Assembly (NCBI RefSeq): GCF_900543425.1
Contig: NZ_UQRQ01000004.1
Location: 124,001-188,000, forward strand
Direction of reading: 5' to 3'
DNA: 64,000 nucleotides
DNA from: an uncultured Sanguibacteroides sp.
Lineage (GTDB): Bacteria; Bacteroidota; Bacteroidia; Bacteroidales; Marinifilaceae
The position numbers and the translations under genes were made by a program. Numbering within the stretch: the first letter of the stretch is position 1; every line of letters starts with the position of its first letter. The notes under the pieces were generated by a model, which was not told the origin of the DNA, searched no databases, and saw only the letters and a program-made list of their open reading frames with translations. Below are positions 54,048 through 62,386 of the stretch, one piece after another.

Positions 54048-57000
54048 TTATTTACGTTGTACCCATTTGACTGCATCGGCAGTCACGAGCTGAATAAATG
54101 AATAACGACGATATCTCTCTGATGTCATAGGATGATTTACTCCCCGGTCGTCCAACACGATGCGGGATTCTCCGGCCGGCAGGGTAAATTTGCCCAACGA
54201 TACCCAGGCTTCTTCTTCCGTCAAGAATTCTGGGCTCAATGTGAAATCTCCTTCTGGAACTTCGAAGATAATTTCCTCTTTTCCTTTTGGAGTGTAGACG
54301 GTATAGTAACTTTTCATTCCCGGGTAATCGGTTGCATATACCTTGCTTCCATACGTGACAATATGAGGCCGATAGATAAATATCTCGTATTTTCCAGCTT
54401 CCGGAAGGTTGGCAGTCCATTCGGCCTTGAATTGGCCGGTACCGACTTCTTTTACAAAAGCGCTACGGATACGTTCGCCGTATAGTTCTGTTGCTAATAA
54501 AGGATTCCACGCATCAGCTTTAAGGTTTTGCGAGTTGACGTATTCTTGATCGCCCTCGTTTTTGATCAGATCGGTTAATCGTTTTCGGTTGTTTGCGGAA
54601 TCGATCAACTGGAAATTCTCGTCCTCGTTGTCAACGATGATCTCTCCCGGTGGATAGAATTCATTTCTATCGATCGGTGAGACTCCTTCTTTCGGTGCGG
54701 GACCTGACAAAGGAAACTCTCCCGGTCGGAATAAAATGTTTTCATTCGGTATATTGCCCGAAAAATTGGTAGTCAATTCTAAACGATATTCGACGTTTTC
54801 ATGAATGACGATTCGTTTATATTCTCCGGGTTTGATCAGGTAATTTCGGCAGTATCCGGTTATTGAACCGTACATATTGGTTATAAGGAGTGAAACGATA
54901 CCGTCCGTTTCACTGATATTGCCCACCTTGAAATCGATGATCCGTGTCTTCTCCGTTGTTTTATGGGAGAGGTCTTTTATCAATAACAGAGGTATCTGGC
55001 GACTCGTGTACCATTCGTCCATGTAAGGTTTGATGTTCTGCCCGAAACGCTGCTCGAATTCCTCGATGAACGAGTCGAAGTTGGTTTCTTGAAAACGGGT
55101 ACGCTCGTTAAATTCATGCATAAAACGGTTTAAGGAGTCCCAGGTGGTGATTGTCGAGAGATAGCCTAATAAATGCGAAACTTTTAAAGGAATGATGGCG
55201 CTTTGTTGCCTGCTATGCCCTTCTGCGATAATTCCTTTCAGTCCTTTTTCCGCAAAATGATTTAGCATTTTCGGGTTCACTTCATTTTCAGGCTCTTTCG
55301 GGTTTATCATATGTTTGAATATCAATTCTATACCCTGGTACGAATCGGACGTGAGGCTACTATTGTAATTCAAGAAAATGTTTTTTATTCCTATCCTACC
55401 AAGAAAAGCGGGCATTTGGCGGTACAGGATGTGTTCCTCCACGCTCTCGTCTTGATTAGGATCTCCGGAAAGAATACCGGGATGGCTTGATAGGTCTCCG
55501 CATAATCGTTCCCTGAAAAGTGCCATTTCCGGTTGAATGTTATCGCTAAACGAATTGTTATCGCTAAACGAAGTTTTGTTGGTCCAAAAATAGAAGGAGG
55601 AAGGAACCTCGATCAGTTTAAAATATTTAAAGGGGTAGGGAATGGGAGTATTGTATTCGATCTCATTTTTACATTTATAAAATATCTCTTTTAAATTTTT
55701 CTCCCGGTCCGGGTTATCTTTTTTCAAGGCTTCCCATTCATCGAAATATTTCATATAGAAACTATTTCCCGGATAAGTGTAAAACTCGACGGTAAGGGAA
55801 TCGACGGTGACCGCCCTTTTCTCGTAATTGCCGATACAGAGGGTTAACCCGGTCAGGTTTTGCAAATTGTTGAACGTGACGTTATCTCCCTCTTTCGTCG
55901 GTTCGCCTTGAGATAAAACGGCCATCTTTCCCGGGTTTTTGACATGGAGGGTATAATCCGTGAAGTCGGTCTCCTTGGATGCCTGTAACTCGACAGGGGG
56001 AACCGCTGTCGGATACCACATCAATTGCGGCAGAAGCAAGGTGTATTTATCCGATACAAAAGCCGTGCGTTTGCCGTAGTTTTCACCCTTCCTCCAATTG
56101 TGGGGAGAGAAGAATTTGTTGTCGGGGATGTTTACCTGGTAAATATCCTCGTCGATCGTTCCCCCGTACGTGATCTCTATCTCGATATTTTCCCCGGGAG
56201 CCAAGGAACGCTCGATAACGATTACCTGTTGATCCCTGTGAAAGGGAAGGTTTTGTCCCCCGGATTCGATCTTGTCGATCTTTAATCCCGGGTTTAAAAA
56301 AAGCAGAAGCTGCTCCATTGTTGTTTTTTTCCGGTTTTGGACCTTCATCCGGCTTGTTGCCGAGAATTTATTTCCCCCGGGTCGATAGGTGATATCGTGC
56401 TCGCTCACGCGTGCCTTGGGGTATTCATCGTATTTCACGAAGGTTTCGCGATACCCGATCCTGTTTTTCAAGCGGCTTTGGAAGTTGGTAACATATATAA
56501 CGCCGAGCCCCACGGCAAGTACGAAACACAAGAAAGCCGGAATGGTTAAATAACGTTTTTTACCGGGGGTACCGGGTTGTCTTTTCGTGAAGGGAACGGC
56601 AAAATAGAGCAGGCTTATTCCCAATAACAGGATAGCGCCTCGCTGGAGCAGGTAATTCTCTATATATATGAACCCGACTAAGGTGGAAAAAGAGTTCGGA
56701 AGCGAACTTCCCCGGAAATCGAATATCCCGTGAAGTGGTGTTGTCAGGTAAGTGTACGCGAAATAGAGAAAAGCTACCAGAATAACCCAACTGATAAAAA
56801 GATGTTTGACCAACCTGTTTACAAGCAAAGATAGCCCGATGATAAAAACAAGCGAGGGCAACACGTAAGTGAGTAGATAAAAAAGATTTACCCACAAGCT
56901 AACGGGAGAATCCGGTATTAATATTCCCGTGGACATCAAGATAATTACAAAGATGGCATCTATCGTGAGGAACGGGATAAGAATACCCAAAAATTCCCCG

Positions 57001-57320
57001 AGAAAGGATTGACCGTTATCGATGGGCCGTGCTGAAAGCACTTCCCGGGTTTCGGCTTTTTTCCGCTTCCTATGGATGTCGCAGACGATAAAAGCGACAA
57101 TTATCAATTGGAACAGGCTCAAAAAGTAATATCCGTATAAAGGAAAGGAAGACGCAAATATAAATTTATGCCATGGAATATATTCATACTCAATGATGTC
57201 CATGAGGGTGTCACCTAATATATACCCTAATGTCCCGAAGACAAAGAGGTAAAATAACCAGTTTCTTTTTACTAACTTGCTCTCGTAAGTTATAGCTGTT
57301 TTTAGAGCTGTCATTTCCAT
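54048..57320 (-). CDS. ABC-2-type permease / M1-like pseudopeptidase / golvesin-like fusion (family member 4)
   Basis: The 1090-residue product is the most upstream copy of the tandem array and is closest to member 3. N-terminal helices surround RKRKKAETREVLSARPIDNG. The M1-like part includes YPFKYFKLIEVPSSFYFWT, followed by a duplicated SFSDNNSFSDNIQPE where the other copies have the short form once. FEQRFGQNIKPYMDEWYTS precedes the C-terminal beta region. The golvesin-like end reads EEAWVSLGKFTLPAGESRIV and VTADAVKWVQRK. Neither HExxH nor GxMEN is present. The open frame extends to a TTG at 57389, but that region is the promoter, and the paralog starts at MEMANLK, so I use ATG 57320 (MEMTALK). 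No ATPase gene is adjacent. Confidence 0.8.
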   Translation of the reverse strand: MEMTALKTAITYESKLVKRNWLFYLFVFGTLGYILGDTLMDIIEYEYIPWHKFIFASSFPLYGYYFLSLFQLIIVAFIVCDIHRKRKKAETREVLSARPIDNGQSFLGEFLGILIPFLTIDAIFVIILMSTGILIPDSPVSLWVNLFYLLTYVLPSLVFIIGLSLLVNRLVKHLFISWVILVAFLYFAYTYLTTPLHGIFDFRGSSLPNSFSTLVGFIYIENYLLQRGAILLLGISLLYFAVPFTKRQPGTPGKKRYLTIPAFLCFVLAVGLGVIYVTNFQSRLKNRIGYRETFVKYDEYPKARVSEHDITYRPGGNKFSATSRMKVQNRKKTTMEQLLLFLNPGLKIDKIESGGQNLPFHRDQQVIVIERSLAPGENIEIEITYGGTIDEDIYQVNIPDNKFFSPHNWRKGENYGKRTAFVSDKYTLLLPQLMWYPTAVPPVELQASKETDFTDYTLHVKNPGKMAVLSQGEPTKEGDNVTFNNLQNLTGLTLCIGNYEKRAVTVDSLTVEFYTYPGNSFYMKYFDEWEALKKDNPDREKNLKEIFYKCKNEIEYNTPIPYPFKYFKLIEVPSSFYFWTNKTSFSDNNSFSDNIQPEMALFRERLCGDLSSHPGILSGDPNQDESVEEHILYRQMPAFLGRIGIKNIFLNYNSSLTSDSYQGIELIFKHMINPKEPENEVNPKMLNHFAEKGLKGIIAEGHSRQQSAIIPLKVSHLLGYLSTITTWDSLNRFMHEFNERTRFQETNFDSFIEEFEQRFGQNIKPYMDEWYTSRQIPLLLIKDLSHKTTEKTRIIDFKVGNISETDGIVSLLITNMYGSITGYCRNYLIKPGEYKRIVIHENVEYRLELTTNFSGNIPNENILFRPGEFPLSGPAPKEGVSPIDRNEFYPPGEIIVDNEDENFQLIDSANNRKRLTDLIKNEGDQEYVNSQNLKADAWNPLLATELYGERIRSAFVKEVGTGQFKAEWTANLPEAGKYEIFIYRPHIVTYGSKVYATDYPGMKSYYTVYTPKGKEEIIFEVPEGDFTLSPEFLTEEEAWVSLGKFTLPAGESRIVLDDRGVNHPMTSERYRRYSFIQLVTADAVKWVQRK

Positions 57321-57507
57321 GATTGCAGTTTTTTTGTAATTTATTTTTAGTACAAGCCAAAGATATAAATAAAAAATAGTATTTAGCAATATATAGTATT
57401 GTTAAAAAAGGAAGATTTCTCGGGTATAAAAATTTCGGAAGAGGATAAGGAATATTAATTTTCGAATATTTTATTTGTATGGAATGACTTAAGCATTCAA
57501 AAATGGA
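57321..57507 (-). repeat. Upstream repeat of member 4 (copy B)
   Basis: This is the partner of 53629-53816, near-identical through the leader, the promoter and about 120 bases beyond it. The region from 57508 to 57609 that follows is unique and A/T-rich, with no gene seen. Confidence 0.85.
57358..57389 (-). promoter_or_regulatory. Promoter of family member 4
   Basis: The minus strand has TTGC, a 20-21-base spacer and TATCTTTG (57365-57358), matching the Bacteroidetes -33/-7 elements, 38 bases before the ATG. Confidence 0.6.
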
Positions 57508-57609
57508 TTATTTTCCGGAAATGAAAAGCAGTATAGGGAGAAATTTATTTTTTCTATATATTGTAAATAACAGAAGCGAAAAGGCTTTTGCCGTATTTCT
57601 AATCGGGAA

Positions 57610-58554
57610 TCATACCGTATATACGAATAGGATGTAAAAGATAGAGATTATCAAGAGTGTAAAGAGACAAACTTTTTGGTTGATTCGGGCAGCACGACGA
57701 AAGTCCGTGCGGGAGAGTTCCCGGTCGTTGGTCCCGATATATGGCTTATCGACAAGTATACCGTGGTAGATATTGGGACCTCCGAATCGACAGTCTAAAC
57801 TTCCGGCCATGGCAGATTCCGGGTATCCGGAATTAGGGCTGGCGTGCTGTCGGGCATATTTCCGGATAAAAATGAAAATTCCTTTTCGGTAACCTGCAAG
57901 GGCAATGAGTAGGGCTGTCAGACGGGCGGGAAGATAGTTGGCAATGTCGTCAAGGCGGGCTGAACAACATCCGAAATCTTTGTATTTGGGATCTTTGTAA
58001 CCGATCATCGAATCGAGAGTATTGATCATTTTATAAGCCATCATGGCCGGAAATCCGCCGAGAGCATAAAAGAAAAGCGGAGCGACCACTCCGTCACTCA
58101 GGTTTTCGGCCATAGTCTCCAGAACTGCCGTGTATATTTTTTGGGGGGGAAGTTGAGATGTATCTCGTCCAACAATCCAGGAGAGACGTTTGCGTCCGGC
58201 CTCTACTCCTTTTTTTTCCAACGTGTCTATGACCTCTCGTCCCTCTTGAATCAGGCTATGGTTAGCTAATCCGTAAAAGACAGAAACGGAAGCGACGATG
58301 TAATAGGCGATAGGAGAGATTTTCCAGGCCAAGATCGAAATTCCTATATCGATCCCCCATATAAAAAGCGGGAGGAGCAAAGCTACTAAACATCCCTTTG
58401 TTTTTCGATATCTTCCTCGATTCAAATGACGCTCGCACCAACCGATTAAGTTTCCGAAAGCCACGATGGGATGAGGGAGTTTACGGGGATCTCCGAAAAG
58501 CAGATCCAGGATATAACCGATGATCAAGGGAAGCAAAACGGGTAGAAGGGACAT
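57610..58554 (-). CDS. cbiB: Adenosylcobinamide-phosphate synthase
   Basis: The 314-residue integral membrane protein (CbiB, also called CobD in Pseudomonas) attaches (R)-1-amino-2-propanol phosphate to adenosylcobyric acid. Motifs are YILDLLFGDPRKLPHPIVAFG at the N terminus, LSWIVGRDTSQL, ETMAENLSDGVVAPLFFYALGG, INTLDSMIGYK and SPNSGYPESAMAGSLD. It is the last gene of the late cobalamin operon and starts 11 bases after the decarboxylase gene stop. The tandem permease-family array lies directly downstream. Confidence 0.95.
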   Translation of the reverse strand: MSLLPVLLPLIIGYILDLLFGDPRKLPHPIVAFGNLIGWCERHLNRGRYRKTKGCLVALLLPLFIWGIDIGISILAWKISPIAYYIVASVSVFYGLANHSLIQEGREVIDTLEKKGVEAGRKRLSWIVGRDTSQLPPQKIYTAVLETMAENLSDGVVAPLFFYALGGFPAMMAYKMINTLDSMIGYKDPKYKDFGCCSARLDDIANYLPARLTALLIALAGYRKGIFIFIRKYARQHASPNSGYPESAMAGSLDCRFGGPNIYHGILVDKPYIGTNDRELSRTDFRRAARINQKVCLFTLLIISIFYILFVYTV

Positions 58555-58565
58555 GGTTGAAAGAT

Positions 58566-59633
58566 TTAATACGGTTTTATTTTGATTTGAGATCCTTCGT
58601 TGGTTCCAAGCTCTTGTAATGCTTTTATCAAAAGGTCGTTTTTAAAATCGGTCAGGGTATTTACCCGGAAGTAATGTTCGTTTAGTCCTCGGAAGTTGGA
58701 GGCATCCCGAATCAACAGTCCGTATTTTTCTATGAGGGTATGTTTTAAATCCGTTGAATTCCAGTCTGTTTCGACTAAGAAGAAAGAGGTTGCGGAGGGT
58801 TGTGGACGAAATCCCGGAATCTTTTGCAAGGCTGTCATGAATGTTTGTTTTCTATACAACAAATGTTGTGTATCGGGAAGTAATTTTTCTCCCTGCGTCA
58901 AGAGGTATTTTCCGACTTCAATGGCAAGAGCGTTTATACTCCAGGGTTGTTTGAACTTTTTGATACGGGAGATCAGTTGCTTGTTTCCTAACAGATAACC
59001 TAACCGGAGTCCCGGAATGGCAAAATTCTTGGTCATGGAGTGAATCACCAATAGATTCGGGTATTGTTCCAGCAAAGTTTCTGCCGGGCGGGCGGACGGG
59101 GCAAAATCTATGAAAGATTCATCCACCACAAGTGTCATTTGGGGATGACGCCGGAGTAAGTTCCGGATCTGGTCGAGTTCCCATATGCGTCCGTCCGGAT
59201 TGTTCGGATTACAGATGAACATGAGTTCCGGTTCGGGGCAAACTTCTTCCATTTTTTCCGGGGTACTCTCCCATTCGGAGAAAAGGATAAAGGAGAGCCG
59301 GTGTTTGTATAACGAACAGGCATCTTCATATTCTGTGAAAGAGGGAATCGGCAAACAGGTCCTGACTCCTGCAAAAGCGTGAGCAATCAGGTAGAAAAGT
59401 TCAGTTGCTCCGTTACCTGCAATTACATTTTCGGATGAAATTCCATGATGTCGGGCGACAACTTCTACAAAAGACCCTGCGTCGGGCTCCGGATAATGGA
59501 GTACCTTATCCATTTGTTGCAAGATCACCGATTGTAACAGGTCGGTATTTGTTTCGTACCAAACGTTAGTAGAGAAATTCGCTTTGATCTCTCCGGTAAT
59601 TTTGTATATATCATCACCATGTCCCTGTATCAT
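58566..59633 (-). CDS. cobD: L-threonine-O-3-phosphate decarboxylase (PLP enzyme)
   Basis: The 355-residue class I/II aminotransferase-fold enzyme makes (R)-1-amino-2-propanol O-2-phosphate, the linker used by CbiB. Motifs are GHGDDIY at the N terminus, NGATELFYLIAHA, CNPNNPDG (residues 141-148), DESFIDF and the PLP lysine Lys202 in HSMTKNFAIPGLRLGY. Histidinol-phosphate aminotransferases are similar, but the neighbours cbiP and cbiB decide the call. Its ATG overlaps the cbiP stop by 4 bases. Confidence 0.92.
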   Translation of the reverse strand: MIQGHGDDIYKITGEIKANFSTNVWYETNTDLLQSVILQQMDKVLHYPEPDAGSFVEVVARHHGISSENVIAGNGATELFYLIAHAFAGVRTCLPIPSFTEYEDACSLYKHRLSFILFSEWESTPEKMEEVCPEPELMFICNPNNPDGRIWELDQIRNLLRRHPQMTLVVDESFIDFAPSARPAETLLEQYPNLLVIHSMTKNFAIPGLRLGYLLGNKQLISRIKKFKQPWSINALAIEVGKYLLTQGEKLLPDTQHLLYRKQTFMTALQKIPGFRPQPSATSFFLVETDWNSTDLKHTLIEKYGLLIRDASNFRGLNEHYFRVNTLTDFKNDLLIKALQELGTNEGSQIKIKPY

Positions 59634-61111
59634 CGTTCGTCTGTTTTTAAAGTGGAATAGATATAATCTAAATCGACGGCAGCTCTCACGTGATCGGCCA
59701 ATAAATCGTATTGCCTGTTTTTATAAGCGGCATAATCGAATTCGGATGGAGCCATCGGGGTTAATCCTTTTGCTAATTCGTTTAAAACGATACTGTTGTC
59801 TAATATCCCGTGTAGATAACTTCCCCAACATTTATCGTTGAGAAGGTATCCGTCTTCTCGTCCGTCACTCAATTTATTTAAGGGCGATGCCGGAGAATCG
59901 TTCAGAAGGGTCGTTTCTCCCATGTGTATCTCGTAGCCTTCGCAAGTGTTTTCGTGTCCGTTGAATCGAAATTTGCACTGGCGGGTAATTTTTTCCGATT
60001 CCAGCACGGTGACCGTCGGAAAAATACTTAGTCCGGGAATAGCGTCAATCTCTCCTTCTATGTGGTATGGGTCTTCTATTCTGGCTCCTAACATTTGATA
60101 TCCTCCGCATATTCCGATGATTTTTTTCCCCGATTTGTGGGCCTGAAGTATGGCGTCGGCGATTCCGTTCGAGCGAATATCCTGTAAGTCGGCTATGGTG
60201 TTTTTGGAACCCGGAAGGATAATGATGTCGGCCTTTTCGATTTCCCGGATATTATTCGTGTAATAGGCATGAAATCTTGGGTCTTGTTCCAGTACGTTGA
60301 AATCCGTGAAGTTGGACAATCGTTTCAGCAGGATAATCGCCACGTTGATTTTTCCTTCTGTTGCCCGGTTGTTTTTATTCTCGAGTGCCACGGAATCCTC
60401 TTCCTCTATATGGATGTTCCGGAAATAGGGAATAACTCCTACCACGGGAATATCGGTTAAATCGCGGATGATTTTTCGTCCTTCGTCAAAGAGAGAGACA
60501 TCTCCCCTGAACTTATTGATAATAATGCCTTTTATCTGACGTTTCTCCTCTTCGCCGAGTAAGGCGATGGAACCGTATACCGAAGCAAATACGCCTCCCC
60601 GGTCGATGTCGGCCACAAGATAGGTTGCGGCTTCCGTGCGAACAGCCATACGCATATTGGTAATGTCCCGGTTCTTTAAATTTAGTTCGGATATGCTTCC
60701 CGCTCCTTCCAGCACGATGGGATTGTATTGACGGGATAGACGTTCATAAGCCGCGTAGGCCTGGTTGAAAAGTTCTGCTTTATTGTTAGCCAGGAAATAA
60801 TCTTTGGCCGACATGTTGCCGATCGGTTTCCCGTTTAAGACCACCTGTGAACTTTGTTCGTTTGTCGGCTTTAGCAACACGGGATTCATATCACTTTGTG
60901 GTGGTATCATACAGGCTTCCGCCTGCACGGCTTGCGCTCGTCCGATCTCTAATCCATCCGGTGTGGAATAGGAGTTGAGAGACATGTTTTGAGCTTTAAA
61001 CGGGGCCGGATGGTAGCCGTCTTGTTTAAAAATGCGGCAAAAAGCGGCATTCACGATGCTTTTTCCTGCATCGGAGCAGGTACCGACGAACATGATGGGT
61101 TTTAACCGCAT
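59630..61111 (-). CDS. cobQ: Adenosylcobyric acid synthase
   Basis: The 493-residue protein (CobQ/CbiP) amidates the b, d, e and g side chains of adenosylcobyrinate a,c-diamide. The N-terminal ATPase has IMFVGTCSDAGKSIVNAAFC, KAQNMSLNSY and MNPVLLKP. The C-terminal glutaminase-like domain has IILPGSKNTIADL and GICGGYQMLG with the catalytic cysteine. The length is normal. It has its own -7 element and is followed by cobD and cbiB. Confidence 0.95.
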   Translation of the reverse strand: MRLKPIMFVGTCSDAGKSIVNAAFCRIFKQDGYHPAPFKAQNMSLNSYSTPDGLEIGRAQAVQAEACMIPPQSDMNPVLLKPTNEQSSQVVLNGKPIGNMSAKDYFLANNKAELFNQAYAAYERLSRQYNPIVLEGAGSISELNLKNRDITNMRMAVRTEAATYLVADIDRGGVFASVYGSIALLGEEEKRQIKGIIINKFRGDVSLFDEGRKIIRDLTDIPVVGVIPYFRNIHIEEEDSVALENKNNRATEGKINVAIILLKRLSNFTDFNVLEQDPRFHAYYTNNIREIEKADIIILPGSKNTIADLQDIRSNGIADAILQAHKSGKKIIGICGGYQMLGARIEDPYHIEGEIDAIPGLSIFPTVTVLESEKITRQCKFRFNGHENTCEGYEIHMGETTLLNDSPASPLNKLSDGREDGYLLNDKCWGSYLHGILDNSIVLNELAKGLTPMAPSEFDYAAYKNRQYDLLADHVRAAVDLDYIYSTLKTDER

Positions 61112-61153
61112 AAATAGAAAATTTTAAATTTCACTTACCAACCTAATGCGTTG

Positions 61154-61161
61154 CAAATATA
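61154..61161 (-). promoter_or_regulatory. Putative -7 promoter element of cobQ-cobD-cbiB
   Basis: The minus strand reads TATATTTG, matching TAnnTTTG, 42 bases before the cobQ start, within a 105-base gap after the adenosyltransferase gene. Confidence 0.5.
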
Positions 61162-61216
61162 ACGCAGAGCAAGTTTATTTTAGTGTTTATATTATGAATT
61201 TTTCAAATATTGTCGT

Positions 61217-61786
61217 CTAAGATTTTTTCTTGTATAGAAAGGATTGCCAACGTTCTTCTTCCGTTCCTTGTAAATCCATTTCATAGCGGGCCAGCGTGAA
61301 GAGAAGGTCCGACAAACGATTGATAAACCGTAGAATAACCGGAGTGATCTCCTCTTTTTTGTTTAACGTCCATAGTCGTCTTTCAGCTCGTCGGGCGATG
61401 GTTCTCGCCATATGGCAATGAGCGGAAATGAGGGTTCCTCCCGGGAGGATAAAATGTGTGGAGGGATGTTGAATCGCCGCTTGCCATCGGTCTATTTCCC
61501 GCTCGCAGAAAGTATCCAAATCTTCAGGAAGCGGATTCGGATTTTGAGGACGTAAAGCGATAGGCGTTGCCACGTGTGACATGACGACCATGAGGGATTT
61601 TTGAATGAAATAGAGCATCTCTTGCCACTCATGTCCTTCTCCGATTTGGGCACGGATAAGTCCGATATAGGAGTTCAATTCGTCTAAAGCTCCGTTCGCC
61701 TCGATACGGGGATCGTCCTTGTCAACTCGTTTTCCCCCGTGTATTCCTGTTTTTCCTTTATCTCCTCCTTTGGTGTATATTTTCAT
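61217..61786 (-). CDS. Cob(I)alamin adenosyltransferase, PduO type
   Basis: The 189-residue protein transfers the adenosyl group of ATP to cob(I)alamin or its precursors. Motifs are MKIYTKGGDKGKTGIHGG (ATP loop), DDPRIEANGALDELNSYIG and the helix ARTIARRAERRLW with the conserved arginines. PduO-type enzymes are trimeric four-helix bundles, unrelated to CobA. The gene lies between the phosphatase gene (26 bases) and cobQ. Confidence 0.94.
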   Translation of the reverse strand: MKIYTKGGDKGKTGIHGGKRVDKDDPRIEANGALDELNSYIGLIRAQIGEGHEWQEMLYFIQKSLMVVMSHVATPIALRPQNPNPLPEDLDTFCEREIDRWQAAIQHPSTHFILPGGTLISAHCHMARTIARRAERRLWTLNKKEEITPVILRFINRLSDLLFTLARYEMDLQGTEEERWQSFLYKKKS

Positions 61787-61812
61787 ATTTATAGTATCAA
61801 TGGGTTATGTGT

Positions 61813-62331
61813 TTATACAATCTGAAATGAAATGCAGGCCGTGTTTTCCATAATTGGCAATTCGGTCATCTCCATGGCTTCTTTGCCTTGAAGGTAAGTG
61901 ACAATGGCCCGGTTAAAGGCTCCATGGCCCACGGCTACGATTCGCTTCCCCTCGTGATACGTCTTTAAATAACGAATAAAAGCGGCAGCCCGGTTAAACA
62001 ATTCCTCCACGGATTCGACACTATCCGGCAGATCGGCCCAATTTACATCGTCCAATTGCTGTCCCGTGTATACGCCCCAATCCATCTCCCGGAGCAAAGG
62101 GGTTGCTTCGGGTTCTAATCCGTGTAAGGAGGCTACAGCCCTGGCTGTCTCCCGGCTTCTTGCCAGATCGCTGCATATCACAGCATCTATTCGTTTATTT
62201 TTCAATTTTTCGGCTAACTCTTCTGCCTGTTTTATACCTAACGGAGAGAGTGTGCCAGGAAGTTGTCCTTGTAAAATATGTTGTTGATTCTCCAGCGTTT
62301 CCCCGTGACGGGTAAGAATGAGTTCTATCAT
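61813..62331 (-). CDS. cobC: Histidine-phosphatase-family protein, probable alpha-ribazole phosphatase
   Basis: The 172-residue protein has the branch-1 histidine phosphatase motifs LTRHGETLEN (nucleophile His), ICSDLARSRETA and GHGAFNR (second His). In a cobalamin operon the usual member is CobC, which removes phosphate from alpha-ribazole phosphate or adenosylcobalamin phosphate. The frame is open to 62373; the ATG at 62331 gives MIELILTRHGE, the normal family start. The phosphoglycerate-mutase-like fold is shared by many enzymes, so the substrate rests on context. Confidence 0.82.
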   Translation of the reverse strand: MIELILTRHGETLENQQHILQGQLPGTLSPLGIKQAEELAEKLKNKRIDAVICSDLARSRETARAVASLHGLEPEATPLLREMDWGVYTGQQLDDVNWADLPDSVESVEELFNRAAAFIRYLKTYHEGKRIVAVGHGAFNRAIVTYLQGKEAMEMTELPIMENTACISFQIV

Positions 62332-62386
62332 AGTATCTCTTCTTTGATTCTTTCCCGCGAAGGTAATAAACAAATTTCAGTTTTCG

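Noticed and set aside
57321..57389. 23-residue N-terminal extension of family member 4
   Set aside because: It starts at TTG within the conserved promoter; the paralog's ATG corresponds to 57320.
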